The notes under the pieces were generated by a model. The model ran no database searches and was not told the DNA's origin. It saw only the letters and a list, made by a program, of their open reading frames with translations. DNA of 64,000 nt from Heliocidaris tuberculata (lineage: Eukaryota; Echinodermata; Echinoidea; Camarodonta; Echinometridae), in NCBI GenBank assembly GCA_025618425.1, contig CM046832.1:48676026-48740025 (forward strand), in the 5' to 3' direction. Shown here one piece after another: positions 54,327 through 64,000 of the stretch. The first letter of the stretch is position 1, and each line of letters starts with the position of its first letter. The translations under genes were made by a program, and so were the position numbers.

Positions 54327-54884
54327 CACAATACCAATAAGATTGTAACATTTCCCAGAATCTGGCTCACAGTTCTAAAATAGCAAAAACACAAAAATAT
54401 TTTTCTTCCATTTAAAATGATGCCCGTGTCTACTGGATCCGCCACTGTTGACCCAAAGCTATATCTATGAGGTAAAGCCCGGTGCACATGGGGCACACTA
54501 GGTCGTGACGCCGTGACGCCCACTTCATTGTCCAATTCAGTAGAATTCATGCTGCAGTAAGTAGTGAACAATAGACCTCTACAGATAGAGACTCACGTGC
54601 AAAATAGACAAGTGTTCTGTCCGCATTCATTGGGTTGTGTATTGCTACGCTAGTGGTGCCCTGATTTTTTTTTCTTTGTTAAGCCCAGCTCACACGAGCG
54701 TCGATCAAAGTAACTATTGCTCAATTCAATAGAATTGAACTGCAGTTGTCACACGGACGGTCTGTATGCGCTCATCATGCACTCATTTGTCTGTTTGCAT
54801 CATAGGTTGCGGCAGTCCTATAGAGAGAAAAGAATTTCGGTTCTGCTTTAATATTTTCTTTTTAGTGTGTGAGTTTTAAATGTT
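54327..54884. other. Intergenic with CCCGGTGCACA-type words
   Basis: TAAAGCCCGGTGCACATGGG at about 54473 and TAAGCCCAGCTCACACGAGC at about 54680 look like ends of a dispersed repeat family also hinted at near 44507. GGATCCGCCACTG at 54437 resembles a lone hAT end. No gene. Confidence 0.4.
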
Positions 54885-55871
54885 TTTATTATTTCATCTT
54901 TATTATAAAAACATTTAACAATCAAATATAGAATGAACATATAACCCAGGACCGAGGTTTACAAATAAAAATATAAGTTCCTCAGGCAGGGTAACATAGA
55001 TAGCATACAGTACATAACAAATAGAGAAAAATGCAGAGTTAAAGTTACAATACGTTGCAGACATGTCAAATAAATAAATATATAGATCTTTAAGCGGGAC
55101 TCGGAATTCTTTACTATGAAAAGATTATAAATATCATAGATGCAGTTGTTATGAAATTAAATGATTATTACTGCAAATATAGTTTAAGATTTGGATGTTT
55201 GGTGTGTCGACGCGTTATTGTCCTCAAGTTTATATTGGGCGTCATCACAGATCCCAATAATACAAATATTATCATTAAAATAGTAATAATCAGATTGCTT
55301 TAATTGGTATGACATTACAAATCAAATGAGTAGAAATTATTAAACAGATTATTGTAACTGTGGGGGAATCATAAAGTTATAAACATACAAACTATTGACA
55401 TAATTATAGTAATGAATGTTAGCGTGTCGGTAGAATTACTATACCGTACTTTGAATTATAGGGTTTCGTATATATATTTTTTCTAATGTAGAACACCGTT
55501 TTCGCTAAATAGTGATGCAAATAGTCACATTAGATTTTGTTTGTACATCTCTTTGACATCAATCAAGCTAATTATTCAGTATAGCGTTTGGCAAGAATAT
55601 GGTACATTGCAAATTTATTATTTACATAACGTTCAATAATATCGATTTAAATATGGTACGATGATATAATAGGATAATATAGTGTTCCTGTAATCATAAA
55701 TGGGAACATCAATTACGTGCAAATATATCTAATTTAAGGTCACATTAAGGAGTTATTGGATCAGATATACACTTGGATGGGCGTCAAATTACGTGAATAG
55801 TTTTTTGAATAATTAAAAAAAACTAAAACAATTATTGTTCAAGCACTTACTCACTGACATGTGGTCATTGT
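54885..55871 (-). mobile_element. 3' UTR of the REL-type retroelement
   Basis: AT-rich stretch following, on the minus strand, the stop codon at 55872. It ends with AATAAAGATGAAATAATAAA near 54890-54910, a plausible 3' terminus. The border is inferred. Confidence 0.45.
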
Positions 55872-56460
55872 TTACGTTTCAAAATATTGATAAGACTGCC
55901 ATGAGGGTTCTGCTCTGTTATTAAAAATAACGTAGGGACCCAGGAGAACCGATTTTAAAATATCGTCTCTTAGGTTCACGTATTTCTTTCCCAAGTTGCA
56001 CTCTTTCATGATAGTAAGAGTCTTTTTTCCCCGGGGTTATAAGACCCCTGGATCCAATTTCGAGACAAATGAGTTTAGGGTTCCACCCAATCATTTTGAT
56101 ATTATGGATAAGACCAGCATAGCGGTCACATTTCCTTCGATGAGCTTCATTTATGTTTAATTCGAAAGGGACAGTCAACTCGATTATAACAACCCTCTTC
56201 TTTTTGTAATCCAAAAAGCAAATATCGGGTTTTTGTTCAGTGGGTATGACATCTGGAGGAACTGTGCCACCATTTATGTTAACCCTCTATGTCACCGAAG
56301 ACCTTTAAATCTTCCAAATTAGGATTCTTTTGTTTCATGAGTGAGACTAATTTGTGAATCACGTTATTGTGACGCCGTATAATATCAGTCAAGCATCTTC
56401 TTGCAATTGTTTAGAATATGGCGGAGAGTACCTTTAGCTTGGCATAGACTGCACTTATCG
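55872..56460 (-). pseudogene. REL-type non-LTR retroelement C-terminus: CCHC finger and restriction-like endonuclease
   Basis: On the minus strand, from 56460 downward: CSLCQAKGTLRHILNNC is a C-X2-C-X7-H-X4-C finger, then a frameshift, then IIRRHNNVIHKL. After another break come PPDV, KPDICFLDYKKKRVVIIELT and VPFE, the PD-(D/E)XK motif of restriction-like endonucleases in R2/NeSL/Hero-type elements, then AHRRKCDRYAGL and EIGSRGL. After one more shift it ends with LLGPYVIFNNRAEPSW and TAA at 55872-55874. Inactive because of stops and frameshifts. Confidence 0.82.
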
Positions 56461-57296
56461 TTAATACCCCCTTTTCACAGGGGCGAGACCTCTGAGAGAT
56501 CATCATATCCCCCACCCCCAAATAACAGATCTCTCAACAGTCTTTCAGAGAGCTCTCAATGATCTCTAAGGTCTTCCATGGTTTCTCAATGATCTTTCAG
56601 TGATCTCCATGGTCTCCATCAAGTTTTAAACTGGTTCAAAACAGTCTCTCAGTGGTCTCTATAAGGGAAGCGATCTTTTACGAGAGCTCAACGGCCTCAT
56701 CAATCTCTCAATGATCTCTCGGCAATCTCTCAACAAACTCAACATTTTTGATAAATTTTCCGCCCAAACCATTTTTTTTTCAGTGGTCTTTCAGTGAACT
56801 CTCTAGGTTATTCAGTTATCTCTGTTGGTCGCAGCCGCTTTCAGTTGGTCTCTCAGAGAGCACCTTTGATTGCGCAATGAGTGCGCAATAAGCGCTCAAT
56901 GAACTCTCAATGGTCTCTCATCGAATGCCCAGCGATCACCAAGGTCAATTATAGGTCTCCGAAAAGATGTTTGGTACTACCAAGGAGTTGTGTGATAACT
57001 CCTTGGTATCACCAAGGCGTTGAAGAGAGACATACCAAGGAGTTCGTCTTGCACTCATCAGAGTATACCGCAAGAATGAACAGAAAGCCGAAATCGAACA
57101 ATATAACCGGAAACTAAAGGAACAAAGCGTGCAAGACGAAAAGCTTTTTAGTATGTCTCTCTTCAACGTCATAGGTCTCCGTAGATCTCCATGAAATTTT
57201 CTGAAATTGAATTTTTGTCCCTCAAAGATCTCCAAGAGCGTTTCCACGCTAAAAGATCATGGATCGGGATGGATGGGAGAGCATAGTTGGTAAGTA
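56461..57296. mobile_element. Insertion in the REL retroelement, 'TCTCTCAATGATCTC' repeat-rich
   Basis: It separates the RT fragment from the CCHC/REL part of the same retroelement. It begins near CCCCCTTTTCACAGGGGCGA and consists of degenerate TCTCAATGATCTCT-type repeats for about 480 bp. A block at 56957-57175 follows with CCAAGGAGTT/AACTCCTTGG palindromes and a short coding-like stretch. It ends near GAGCGTTTCCACGCTAAAAG. Superfamily unknown. Confidence 0.6.
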
Positions 57297-57716
57297 TTCA
57301 CACTTTATAATCAATTGATATTGACCCCATCAATGTTTTGGAGAGTACTGTTCAGTTTTTCAGTCATGTAAGAATCTCAACGTATCTTCTGTCTTCATCC
57401 AAAAGGTATTATGAGAACCGAGAAACTTGACAGGGTCGTTTTGGATTGAGCGAATTCGTTCGTTACCTACAGAGAAATCCACAACAATAGGTTTGCCACT
57501 TGAAATTGAAAGAGAACGACACTTTCGAACTTTCATCCTAAAACCCATACTATTTAGCAATTCATCTAGTTCAATGATTAGTTTTTGATGATGTCTTTTA
57601 TTTGCAGTAATCAAGTTGAAATCGTCCTCTAAAGGTGTTGAAATAACTCGCTGACCTGCAAAATGGTAGCCGTATTTCTGTTTCTGGGCTTCTAGATATT
57701 CCAAGATAGGGTTAAA
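57297..57716 (-). pseudogene. REL-type retroelement reverse transcriptase fragment
   Basis: Minus-strand frame with NPILEYLEAQ, YGYHFAGQRVI, then EDDFNLITANKRHHQKL, a motif C region in which the usual F/YADD reads LEDD. It continues with MGFRMKVRKCRSLSISSGKP (thumb) and VKFLGS, then frameshifts into LNSTLQNIDGVNI and IKCEYLPTML. It joins in order with 55872-56460. The upstream RT motifs are replaced by the minisatellite at 57717. Confidence 0.8.
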
Positions 57717-58005
57717 ACACGGGGGTAATTTTCCAGGGGGTATAATTGTCCTTTGGGAGTAGTTATCCCTGGGAGACATTTTCGGGGGGGGGGGGTAATT
57801 TTCCAGGGGGTAATTGTCCTTGGGGGGGGGGGGGGTAGTTGTCCCTGGGGGTTATTTTCCGGGGGATAATTTTCCAGGGGGTTATTGTCTTTGGGGGTAT
57901 TTTCCGGGGGTGATTTTCCGGGGGTGATTTTCCGGGGGTGATTTTCCAGGGGTGATTTTCCGGGGGGTGACTGCCCAGGAGGTAATTGTCCTAGGACCAT
58001 CACCG
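57717..58005. repeat. G-rich minisatellite, unit about 15-17 bp (GGGGGTGATTTTCC)
   Basis: Around 17 imperfect units of GGGGGTGATTTTCCG or GGGGGTAATTGTCCTT. On the minus strand they read PGKSPPENHPRKI-like repeats, a translation artefact. The array breaks the retroelement RT. Confidence 0.85.
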
Positions 58006-58331
58006 CCCAACACAGTGCTTCTGGAAATATACACGGAACGATCGTATAATATCCGCGGTATTTTGAAGCATAGTTTCTTGTAGAACCGGAACTGTTCCGA
58101 GTTACTTCGCAGTATCGTCAGATCCACGCTACGTAGCTTCTTACATGTACAGGCCACCTTTGATCGCAACGCGACCGGGATTAAAATTGAATTCATCTGT
58201 AGTCGAGAACGAATCAGGGACTGACCTTTGCCGCCTTGCCGGACTTCACAGAAGTTCGTGGCACGACAGACAGGTGATCCGGCCGGGAGAGTGTGACTGG
58301 GCCTACAACAAGTGGCTTGCTTCCGTGCAGA

Positions 58332-58445
58332 GGCGGCCGAACGTCGGGATCGGACAATGAAAAGGGGGGGGGGGGCACCTTTTGTCCGCCAAACAAAAGG
58401 TGCCCCCCCCCACACTTAAATTGTACGAGCCCGACGTTCCGCCGC
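58332..58445. mobile_element. 114-bp hairpin element
   Basis: GCGGCCGAACGTCGGGATCG at the left mirrors CGAGCCCGACGTTCCGCCGC at the right. The centre pairs GGGGGGGCACCTTTTGT with ACAAAAGGTGCCCCCCC. Non-coding. Confidence 0.8.
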
Positions 58446-60950
58446 ATCTTCTTCTGTGCATTATTACAGACGGATATATGTATATAACATCACACATGGA
58501 TTCAGGAAAGCGTTAATGACAAGGAGGGTTGTGAGCCATACTCCAAGAAATTGTTCGGAAATGCAAATGATTTTATGTTGTAATGCTTCGGAGGTTTCAA
58601 ATATATCACAACTTCCCAAAACGACAAGGACGTCCGGGGAATATTTCGGATCTACCCGGAACAACAGTAGCACTATTAGATCCTTTTATCCGCGGTCACG
58701 TGTCGGGCGATCCGAGACATGGACGTGTGACTTGCCCTAAAGCGTCTACGCATCTCACCATTTTGAATTTTTTTTTTCCAAGAGTCAGTTTTTAAATTGA
58801 ATTCTGAACCTACCCACCCCCCCCCCCCAAAAAAAGAGAAGAAAATACAAAAGGGAAAAAAGAAGTAGTGCATACTAACTTATCGGTCCTTTATACTTTT
58901 ATCCACACACTGTGGTCGATGATGATATTAGGGTCTTGTAAACTAAAACCGAAAGAATGGGTTTGTTTGATTTATCTGGTATTGCAAGAATCAACTTTCT
59001 GAAAAAACGTGATTTTTCCTGGATGTAAGAAATCATCATACTTACCCGAAGCAATCTCGACTTAAATTATCTCGTTTCAGGATATTTAGGCCTACGAATC
59101 TACACGCGCCTATAGCGCCTGTTTTTTTTTTTTTTTTTTTTTTTTAGTCTTTTTTTTTAAAGATCTGTTCTCTCTCATACATTTTAAATCGTGCTAACTA
59201 TGATTTACTTAACTTGTAATTATCCAACTAGGGGGCATTCATTCTTGCTCTGATGCTTAACACTTTTCCATCGTTATCTCTTTATTTTCGCTGCTCTTTC
59301 CATCCCAATTTCATTTAACCTATCTATCCTAGACTTAATCTCTTTTTTTCTTCTATCTGATATTCTTTCACCCTCATTTTATGTCCCCCTCTATACAAAG
59401 CCGCTCATCTATTATTTCATTTTATTTTAATTTCCAACATTTCATACAGCAATGAATATAATTTTTTTTTTATTCATAAAGAAGTCTTTCTCCTTGCTAC
59501 ATAGTAATCCAAACTCTATTTTAAAGAAATATCTACATAAAAAATAACTATGAAACAAGTAAAACAAAAATTAAATTGATGAATTTTATCTTATGTTATT
59601 AAAATGTCACGAACGGTATAATTTTCCATGAAATGTTTCCTTTTGGAAAAAAAAAAGTGTGGCAAAAATGTTCAAGCGGAGACAATAATTTCCAATGCTC
59701 GATTCACTTGAATCGTCAGAGGAAGATTTGATTACAAAAGAAATCGTTCAGCCAAGACCACTTAAAATATTCGATTTCTAGCATGCCTCAAATAATTGGG
59801 AATATTATTCTCCCCGAAGACTAATTTACATGATGAAACTGCCGTAAATTCTAAAACATTTTGTTTCCCCGAACTATGCATGCATTTGTTTTCCATTCGA
59901 GTATATTGGAATGTCACATAATTCATTTTCCATGTAGATTGACTTTCTGATGCGTAGGCCCACATTCTATTCATCGGATTTTTGATAAACTTTCGAACTG
60001 AACCCTACGTTCACGTTAAGGTGAAAGCCCTATAGGCAAAAATCATTATGTGTACGTTTTGTCTCATACACATCGAAAAACGTTTGAGTTTTATCTCACA
60101 CACAAAACTCAACATGTGTACGTTTTGGAGCATTTTATTGCATACACAACTCAAAATTATTATGTACTTTTATCCCAGAAAAAAACAGATTTGGTATCTC
60201 AGTTCTACGTTTATTTTTTTTATGTTTCGGTGTTTTCAATTAATACGAAAGCCTATCTTTTTAGTAAGTATTTTTTTTTAGTAAGCGCGGGCGCGCGGGG
60301 GGGGGGGGGGGGGGGATACAGCGAGGGCAGATGCCCATTGCAAGATTTAAAAGGAAACCATGAAAAGGGGAAATTATGAGTGGGTACTAATAAAAGGAAA
60401 TGCTTTTCTGGTATGATTTCAAACATACACGACCATATTAGTGTATTACCAATAAGAAAAATTCCCCATATATACATGGTATATACAGATTATTATTATA
60501 GTGATCTTGACTTTCTTACCATTTGTCCGCTTTCCCGACATTTTCACTGATCTCTGTTTTCCCTCACAGAGCCATTTTTTATGACGCGTCCCAGGGATCA
60601 ATACTGTCACAGTCACTGGATCAGTACAAGAAACTCCTGAAATTCCATGTAATTTGTTAAAGAATATAGATGGCTATGGGAAGTCTTTACATCGGCTCAA
60701 CAATGACCTTGTTGCCCGACAGAACATGAGTGGATAGTTGCCGAATATTGCTATTTTCAGAATTCTCGGGAGTGGGGGGGGGGGGGGGCTGCATCCCCGA
60801 GCCCCCCCCCTCCCCCGTACACCTTTGCATGCACATGGCTGGCGTTTTAAACAATGTTGATGGCTTCGTAGTATATAATCAGATTCACGACCTCTAGAAT
60901 AAAACATTGTCTATTTGGGATATTGCTTACATTGCTTCCGTTTCCAGAAG
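58446..60950. other. Intergenic, low complexity in places
   Basis: No gene recognised. Features: C run at about 58818-58828, T run at about 59122-59147, G run at about 60298-60315, and a GGGG...CCCC hairpin at about 60767-60815. AACTCAACATGTGTACGTTTTG and similar words repeat near 60045-60130. Confidence 0.4.
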
Positions 60951-60956
60951 AAGAAG

Positions 60957-60975
60957 ATAATTATTATTATTATTA

Positions 60976-61026
<51 letters not shown>

Positions 61027-61052
61027 CATATATATATATATATACACACACA

Positions 61053-61116
<64 letters not shown>
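60957..61116. repeat. Compound microsatellite (ATT)n(TA)n(CA)n(TA)n
   Basis: About 60 bp of ATT triplets, then TATACATATATA, then about 45 bp of CA, then TA. Tyr/Ile/Thr-His frames are artefacts. Confidence 0.95.
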
Positions 61117-61136
61117 TGTGAAAAAGAGGTTCTTTA

Positions 61137-62752
61137 GAAATCGTTGCCGATATTGTAGGTCATCTTATCACATTTCACACAATTTCACTGTAATTATATT
61201 ATTATCGAAGTTTTGGAAATTCTCTTTACAGATTATGCTCGCAATATCACAAAACACAAGGAGTCAGAAAAGAAGTCGAGTCGAATGTTAAAATAAGATA
61301 GTTCACTCTCAAAATCACCAAATATCATTTCGAATTCCATGCAACGAATTTGAATGATATTTTTTCTATTTTTAGTCTTTTACTCCTTAAAACCAACATC
61401 ATGATTGCGTAATGATGTGTCAACATTCAACAATGATCAAATCCCAACAAGAAGCTATGGTGGTGTAGATTCTGATCACCTTCGTACTCAATATTCTCAA
61501 AATCTAAATACCGAAGGTATACATCAGTCAAACTGCCAAACCGACTCCACACCGACTCCAAAACCGACTGATTCTTGGCCATTCTGTGTCATGTAAATGT
61601 TCGCTGGGTCTGCTGTCGGTCTGTGATCGGTTTCGTTGGTGTGACTGGATTATGAATGAGGAAGCATACACGTGTATGTCTTCCGCATCCGTACATTTCC
61701 TGCAAAGGTCCTCATGTAAAGTAGCGGACGCGGCTACCCGAATCCTCTATTCAAATCTCATTATACAGAAATGAGCTCTTTCCCAATTAAAAATCATTTC
61801 TCTTCTATATGATAAGGATTCACCTTGATCGAGTCAGGTATTCCGAGCGAAGTTATAATAAGTTGCACCCAGAGCGAAATTGTAAGCCTAGGCCTAGACT
61901 GAAGGTCGTTTATTTTAGTTTCATCGAACTGTGGTAAAAGTGATCCGACACTCTCAGAAGCCATCGTTGCTGATATTTGAGGTCATTTATATCACATTTC
62001 CATATTTTTATTGTCACTATGACTATTCGAAGTTTTGGAAATTCTTTTTTTCTTCTTCAAAGATTAGATATCAATAACTATTTTTACTTAATATTCTCAT
62101 ACTTTATTTGAATACCTGAATACACAGGTAACTGACGAAGCACACACGCGTATGTTTTCCGCATCCGTACATTTCCTGCATGGTCCTGATGTAAAGTAGT
62201 GGGCGCCGCTACCCAAATCCTCTATTCAAATCTTAATAGAGAAATTAACTCTTTCCCACTTAAAAATAATCTTTTTTTTTTTTATAAGTCTCTTCTATAT
62301 GAAAAGGATTCATCCTGACCTAGTCAAGTATCAAGAGCGGTTGCATAAGCCTAGCATGGACTGAGGCAGGGGCGGATCCAGGATTTTGTATAAGAGGGCG
62401 CACACAAATGCAGGTTTGTCAACTAATGGAAAAGGGAGACCCATTTTTTTTGGTCTCGCCAAAATTTGCTCAGTGGGGGGGGGGGGGGGTTATGGGGGTT
62501 TCCCTCCATAATTCTCTGACAAGCAAAAAAATAAATAAAGGGTTTTCGTTGTAAAAGGGGGAACAATCGAAAAAAGGGGCCCAACAATACATACTTTTCT
62601 TTCAAAAGGGGGGGGGGGGAGGCACGGGCCGGATGTGCCCCCCCCCCTAAATCCGCCACTGGACTGAGGGGAGGGGAATGAAGCCATTCATTTTAGTTTC
62701 ATCGAATTTTATATGACTGTGGTAATAGTTATCCGAGATTCTCTGCAGCAGC
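61137..62752. repeat. Diverged segmental tandem duplication
   Basis: About 61655-61960 (GTCTTCCGCATCCGTACATT, AAGTAGCGGAC, ATCCTCTATTCAAATCT, AAAAGGATTCA-type words, TTTTAGTTTCATCGAA) recurs at about 62133-62752. In the second copy it is interrupted by the hAT MITE at 62367-62661. A further piece, TCGAAGTTTTGGAAATTCT with its upstream 90 bases, occurs at 61137-61245 and 61964-62060. Confidence 0.85.
62367..62661. mobile_element. hAT MITE, 295 bp, with 8-bp TSD
   Basis: CAGGGGCGGATCCAGG at the left and TAAATCCGCCACTG at the right, with identical 8-bp repeats GACTGAGG at 62359-62366 and 62662-62669. The paralogous unoccupied site at about 61899 reads GACTGAAGG, one copy only. The interior has two long G runs and a C run. 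Confidence 0.92.
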
Positions 62753-62811
62753 AGACCTGGGTCGAGAGGGACCAAGGGGGGTAAAACATGTTAACCAAGG
62801 ATGAAAGGACC

Positions 62812-62882
62812 GAACAAGGATCGAACCCAGGACCTCTTCTATCAGTGTCAAGGGCCTTCACCAATATACCACAGAGCTCCCC
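62812..62882 (-). repeat. tRNA-derived SINE head
   Basis: On the minus strand GAGCTCTGTGGTATATTGG resembles an A box, and GGGTTCGATCC (62818-62828) is a near-perfect B box, about 40 bases apart as in a tRNA. The 5' GGGGG and the sequence after the B box do not pair into an acceptor stem, so this is a SINE head or tRNA pseudogene, not a working tRNA. Confidence 0.65.
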
Positions 62883-63839
62883 CACAAAACTACTTCACAA
62901 GAAAAGGTGCCCAAAATCACGAATGAGGTTAGTATAGAGACATAGAGAGATTGAGGTCAAGAACGATGTAGACATACATCAGTGTACATTAGGTTTTATT
63001 GTATTGGAAACAATCTAGAGCTTTCGAGTTTTTTAGTGCGTGTTTAGGGCTGGTCGCCTTTTGGGGAAAACGATAACGATAAAGAGATTTTTCATTAAAG
63101 GTCCATCCTACACCTGTCCTACGAGCACATTCATGTTTACACATAACAATCTCGTTATCGTTATCGGACAAATGTGACGAGTCCTTTACATCATCACAAA
63201 AGTGGGCGGGTTGGATTGGGTTAGCGACTTACTGATGAAATTAAACGACTGTAAGCAGATTAAACAACAATGGCACTAACAAAAAACAGCAACAACAACG
63301 ATATGAAAAAAAAAGTATTTCCGGGGATAGACGAAGCTGGTATTGAATTCCACGAGTCGAATTTTAATTATATCCATCGTATTTAGAGAACTGGCAGGCA
63401 TAAAAAGGGGGGGGGGGGACTAACCAGAGGCTAGATTTCATAATCAATGTATGAAGGCTAATATCGGTCTGTAATGCTACCAACTTATCCCCACAAAATT
63501 GAACATAATAATATAATCTTTTGGTGTTACCACCTACTGCGCATTATTTCATTAACGAATATTTTGCTATATTTGTATCATTATGTTCAGAATGGCTTGC
63601 ATTCTCTTTTCATGTATTCAAAGGACTTAACTATATCAAAATTTCTGTTTCCTTTTCGAATAAAAGTACCTGCAAAATGTGAGTTATCCACTTAATAACT
63701 GCATGAAACTATGTAATCTGACAAAATACGCAGACGTTCTTTTACTCGCTTTTTAAACATCTACCTATAAATATAGATTTTTTATGATAACTTACAATGA
63801 ATGGTACGTAAATAGAAATATTTTGGCCTTATCAAAAGA
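62883..63839. other. Intergenic with a CGATAACGATAA inverted repeat
   Basis: AACGATAACGATAAAGAGAT at about 63068 mirrors ATCTCGTTATCGTTATC at about 63149, a small inverted-repeat element of about 100 bp. A poly-G tract lies near 63408. No gene recognised. Confidence 0.5.
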
Positions 63840-64000
63840 GCGAAGTACGTAATCAGGAGAGCGTCCAATTACCAACGTCACGACACTACCATGTTGGAAT
63901 CAGTTAAAGTGTATCTCGACCAATCAAAAGCGAGTATCAGGAGACAAAGCACAAACTGTTGCTCAGAGTGCGGTATAAAGACGCGCAGCTTTGGAAAGAC
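63840..64000 (+). promoter_or_regulatory. Putative CCAAT/TATA promoter of a gene beyond the window
   Basis: CCAAT at 63920-63924 (in GACCAATCAAAAG) is followed 50 bases later by GGTATAAAG (TATAAA at 63974-63979) and a GC-richer stretch. Spacing and order are those of a classical RNA polymerase II core promoter, as in histone or stress genes. No coding sequence of the gene is inside the window, so this rests on the motifs alone. Confidence 0.45.

Noticed and set aside
54029..54340. Tyr/Ile repeat proteins on both strands
   Set aside because: (TA)n core of a MITE, open in every frame by composition.
57692..58003. Pro/Gly-rich PGKSPPE-type protein on the minus strand
   Set aside because: Direct translation of a 15-17 bp minisatellite that interrupts a retroelement. 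No start context, domain or independent support.

Overview
The window is animal nuclear DNA: long introns with GT/AG sites, no bacterial-style operons, dense transposon debris, microsatellites and long homopolymer G/C runs. The one intact gene is an hnRNP A1/A2B1-type RNA-binding protein. The many inverted-repeat elements, the frequent word ACATGTA and the non-LTR retroelement types point to a marine invertebrate deuterostome, most likely a sea urchin. That assignment is inference from memory of such genomes and was not tested by search.

Layout. 1-1,620: a 'GATAAGTGCCC' minisatellite split by a palindromic insert. 1,620-4,330: a broken Jockey/CR1-type LINE plus displaced copies of its own 3' end. 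4,664-5,542: a non-autonomous hAT element with a perfect 8-bp target-site duplication. 6,100-15,393: promoter region and nine coding exons of the hnRNP A/B gene on the + strand, predicted 373 residues (RRM1, RRM2, Gly/Tyr-rich tail with an M9-like PY-NLS, ending YGKRF). 15,394-23,310: probable spliced 3' UTR with several candidate exons and two candidate poly(A) signals. 20,470-64,000: no further convincing host gene. This part is a stack of inverted-repeat elements: MULE-like, hAT-like, piggyBac-like (TTAA), pogo-like and several families I cannot name. It also holds three degraded non-LTR retroelement remnants, tandem arrays and microsatellites. The last 160 bases look like a CCAAT/TATA promoter for a gene beyond the window.

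The hnRNP gene shapes the first third. Its introns carry MULE-like, pogo-like and TA-target MITEs, a decayed duplicate of its own Gly-rich exon, and a 396-bp near-perfect hairpin just before the last coding exon. Exons 5-8 are all multiples of three with phase 1-1 borders, so each can be skipped without a frameshift. Retention of intron 6, 7 or 8 gives an in-frame stop within a few codons. With an intron after the stop codon, this resembles the autoregulated 3' end known for vertebrate HNRNPA2B1.

The most distinctive non-gene observations are these: a MULE-like MITE family with 9-bp target duplications at two loci; hAT MITEs with perfect 8-bp duplications at four loci, one built entirely of GAGTC pentamers and one with its empty site preserved in a neighbouring tandem copy; pairs of TTAA elements that abut through one shared TTAA; a roughly 180-bp tandem array marked by a CACGTG-containing word; a large palindromic element with about 0.5-kb arms and nested palindromes; and LINE and REL-retroelement copies with unusual rearrangements. 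I found no CRISPR array, prokaryotic-type system or rRNA gene, and only tRNA-like SINE pieces.
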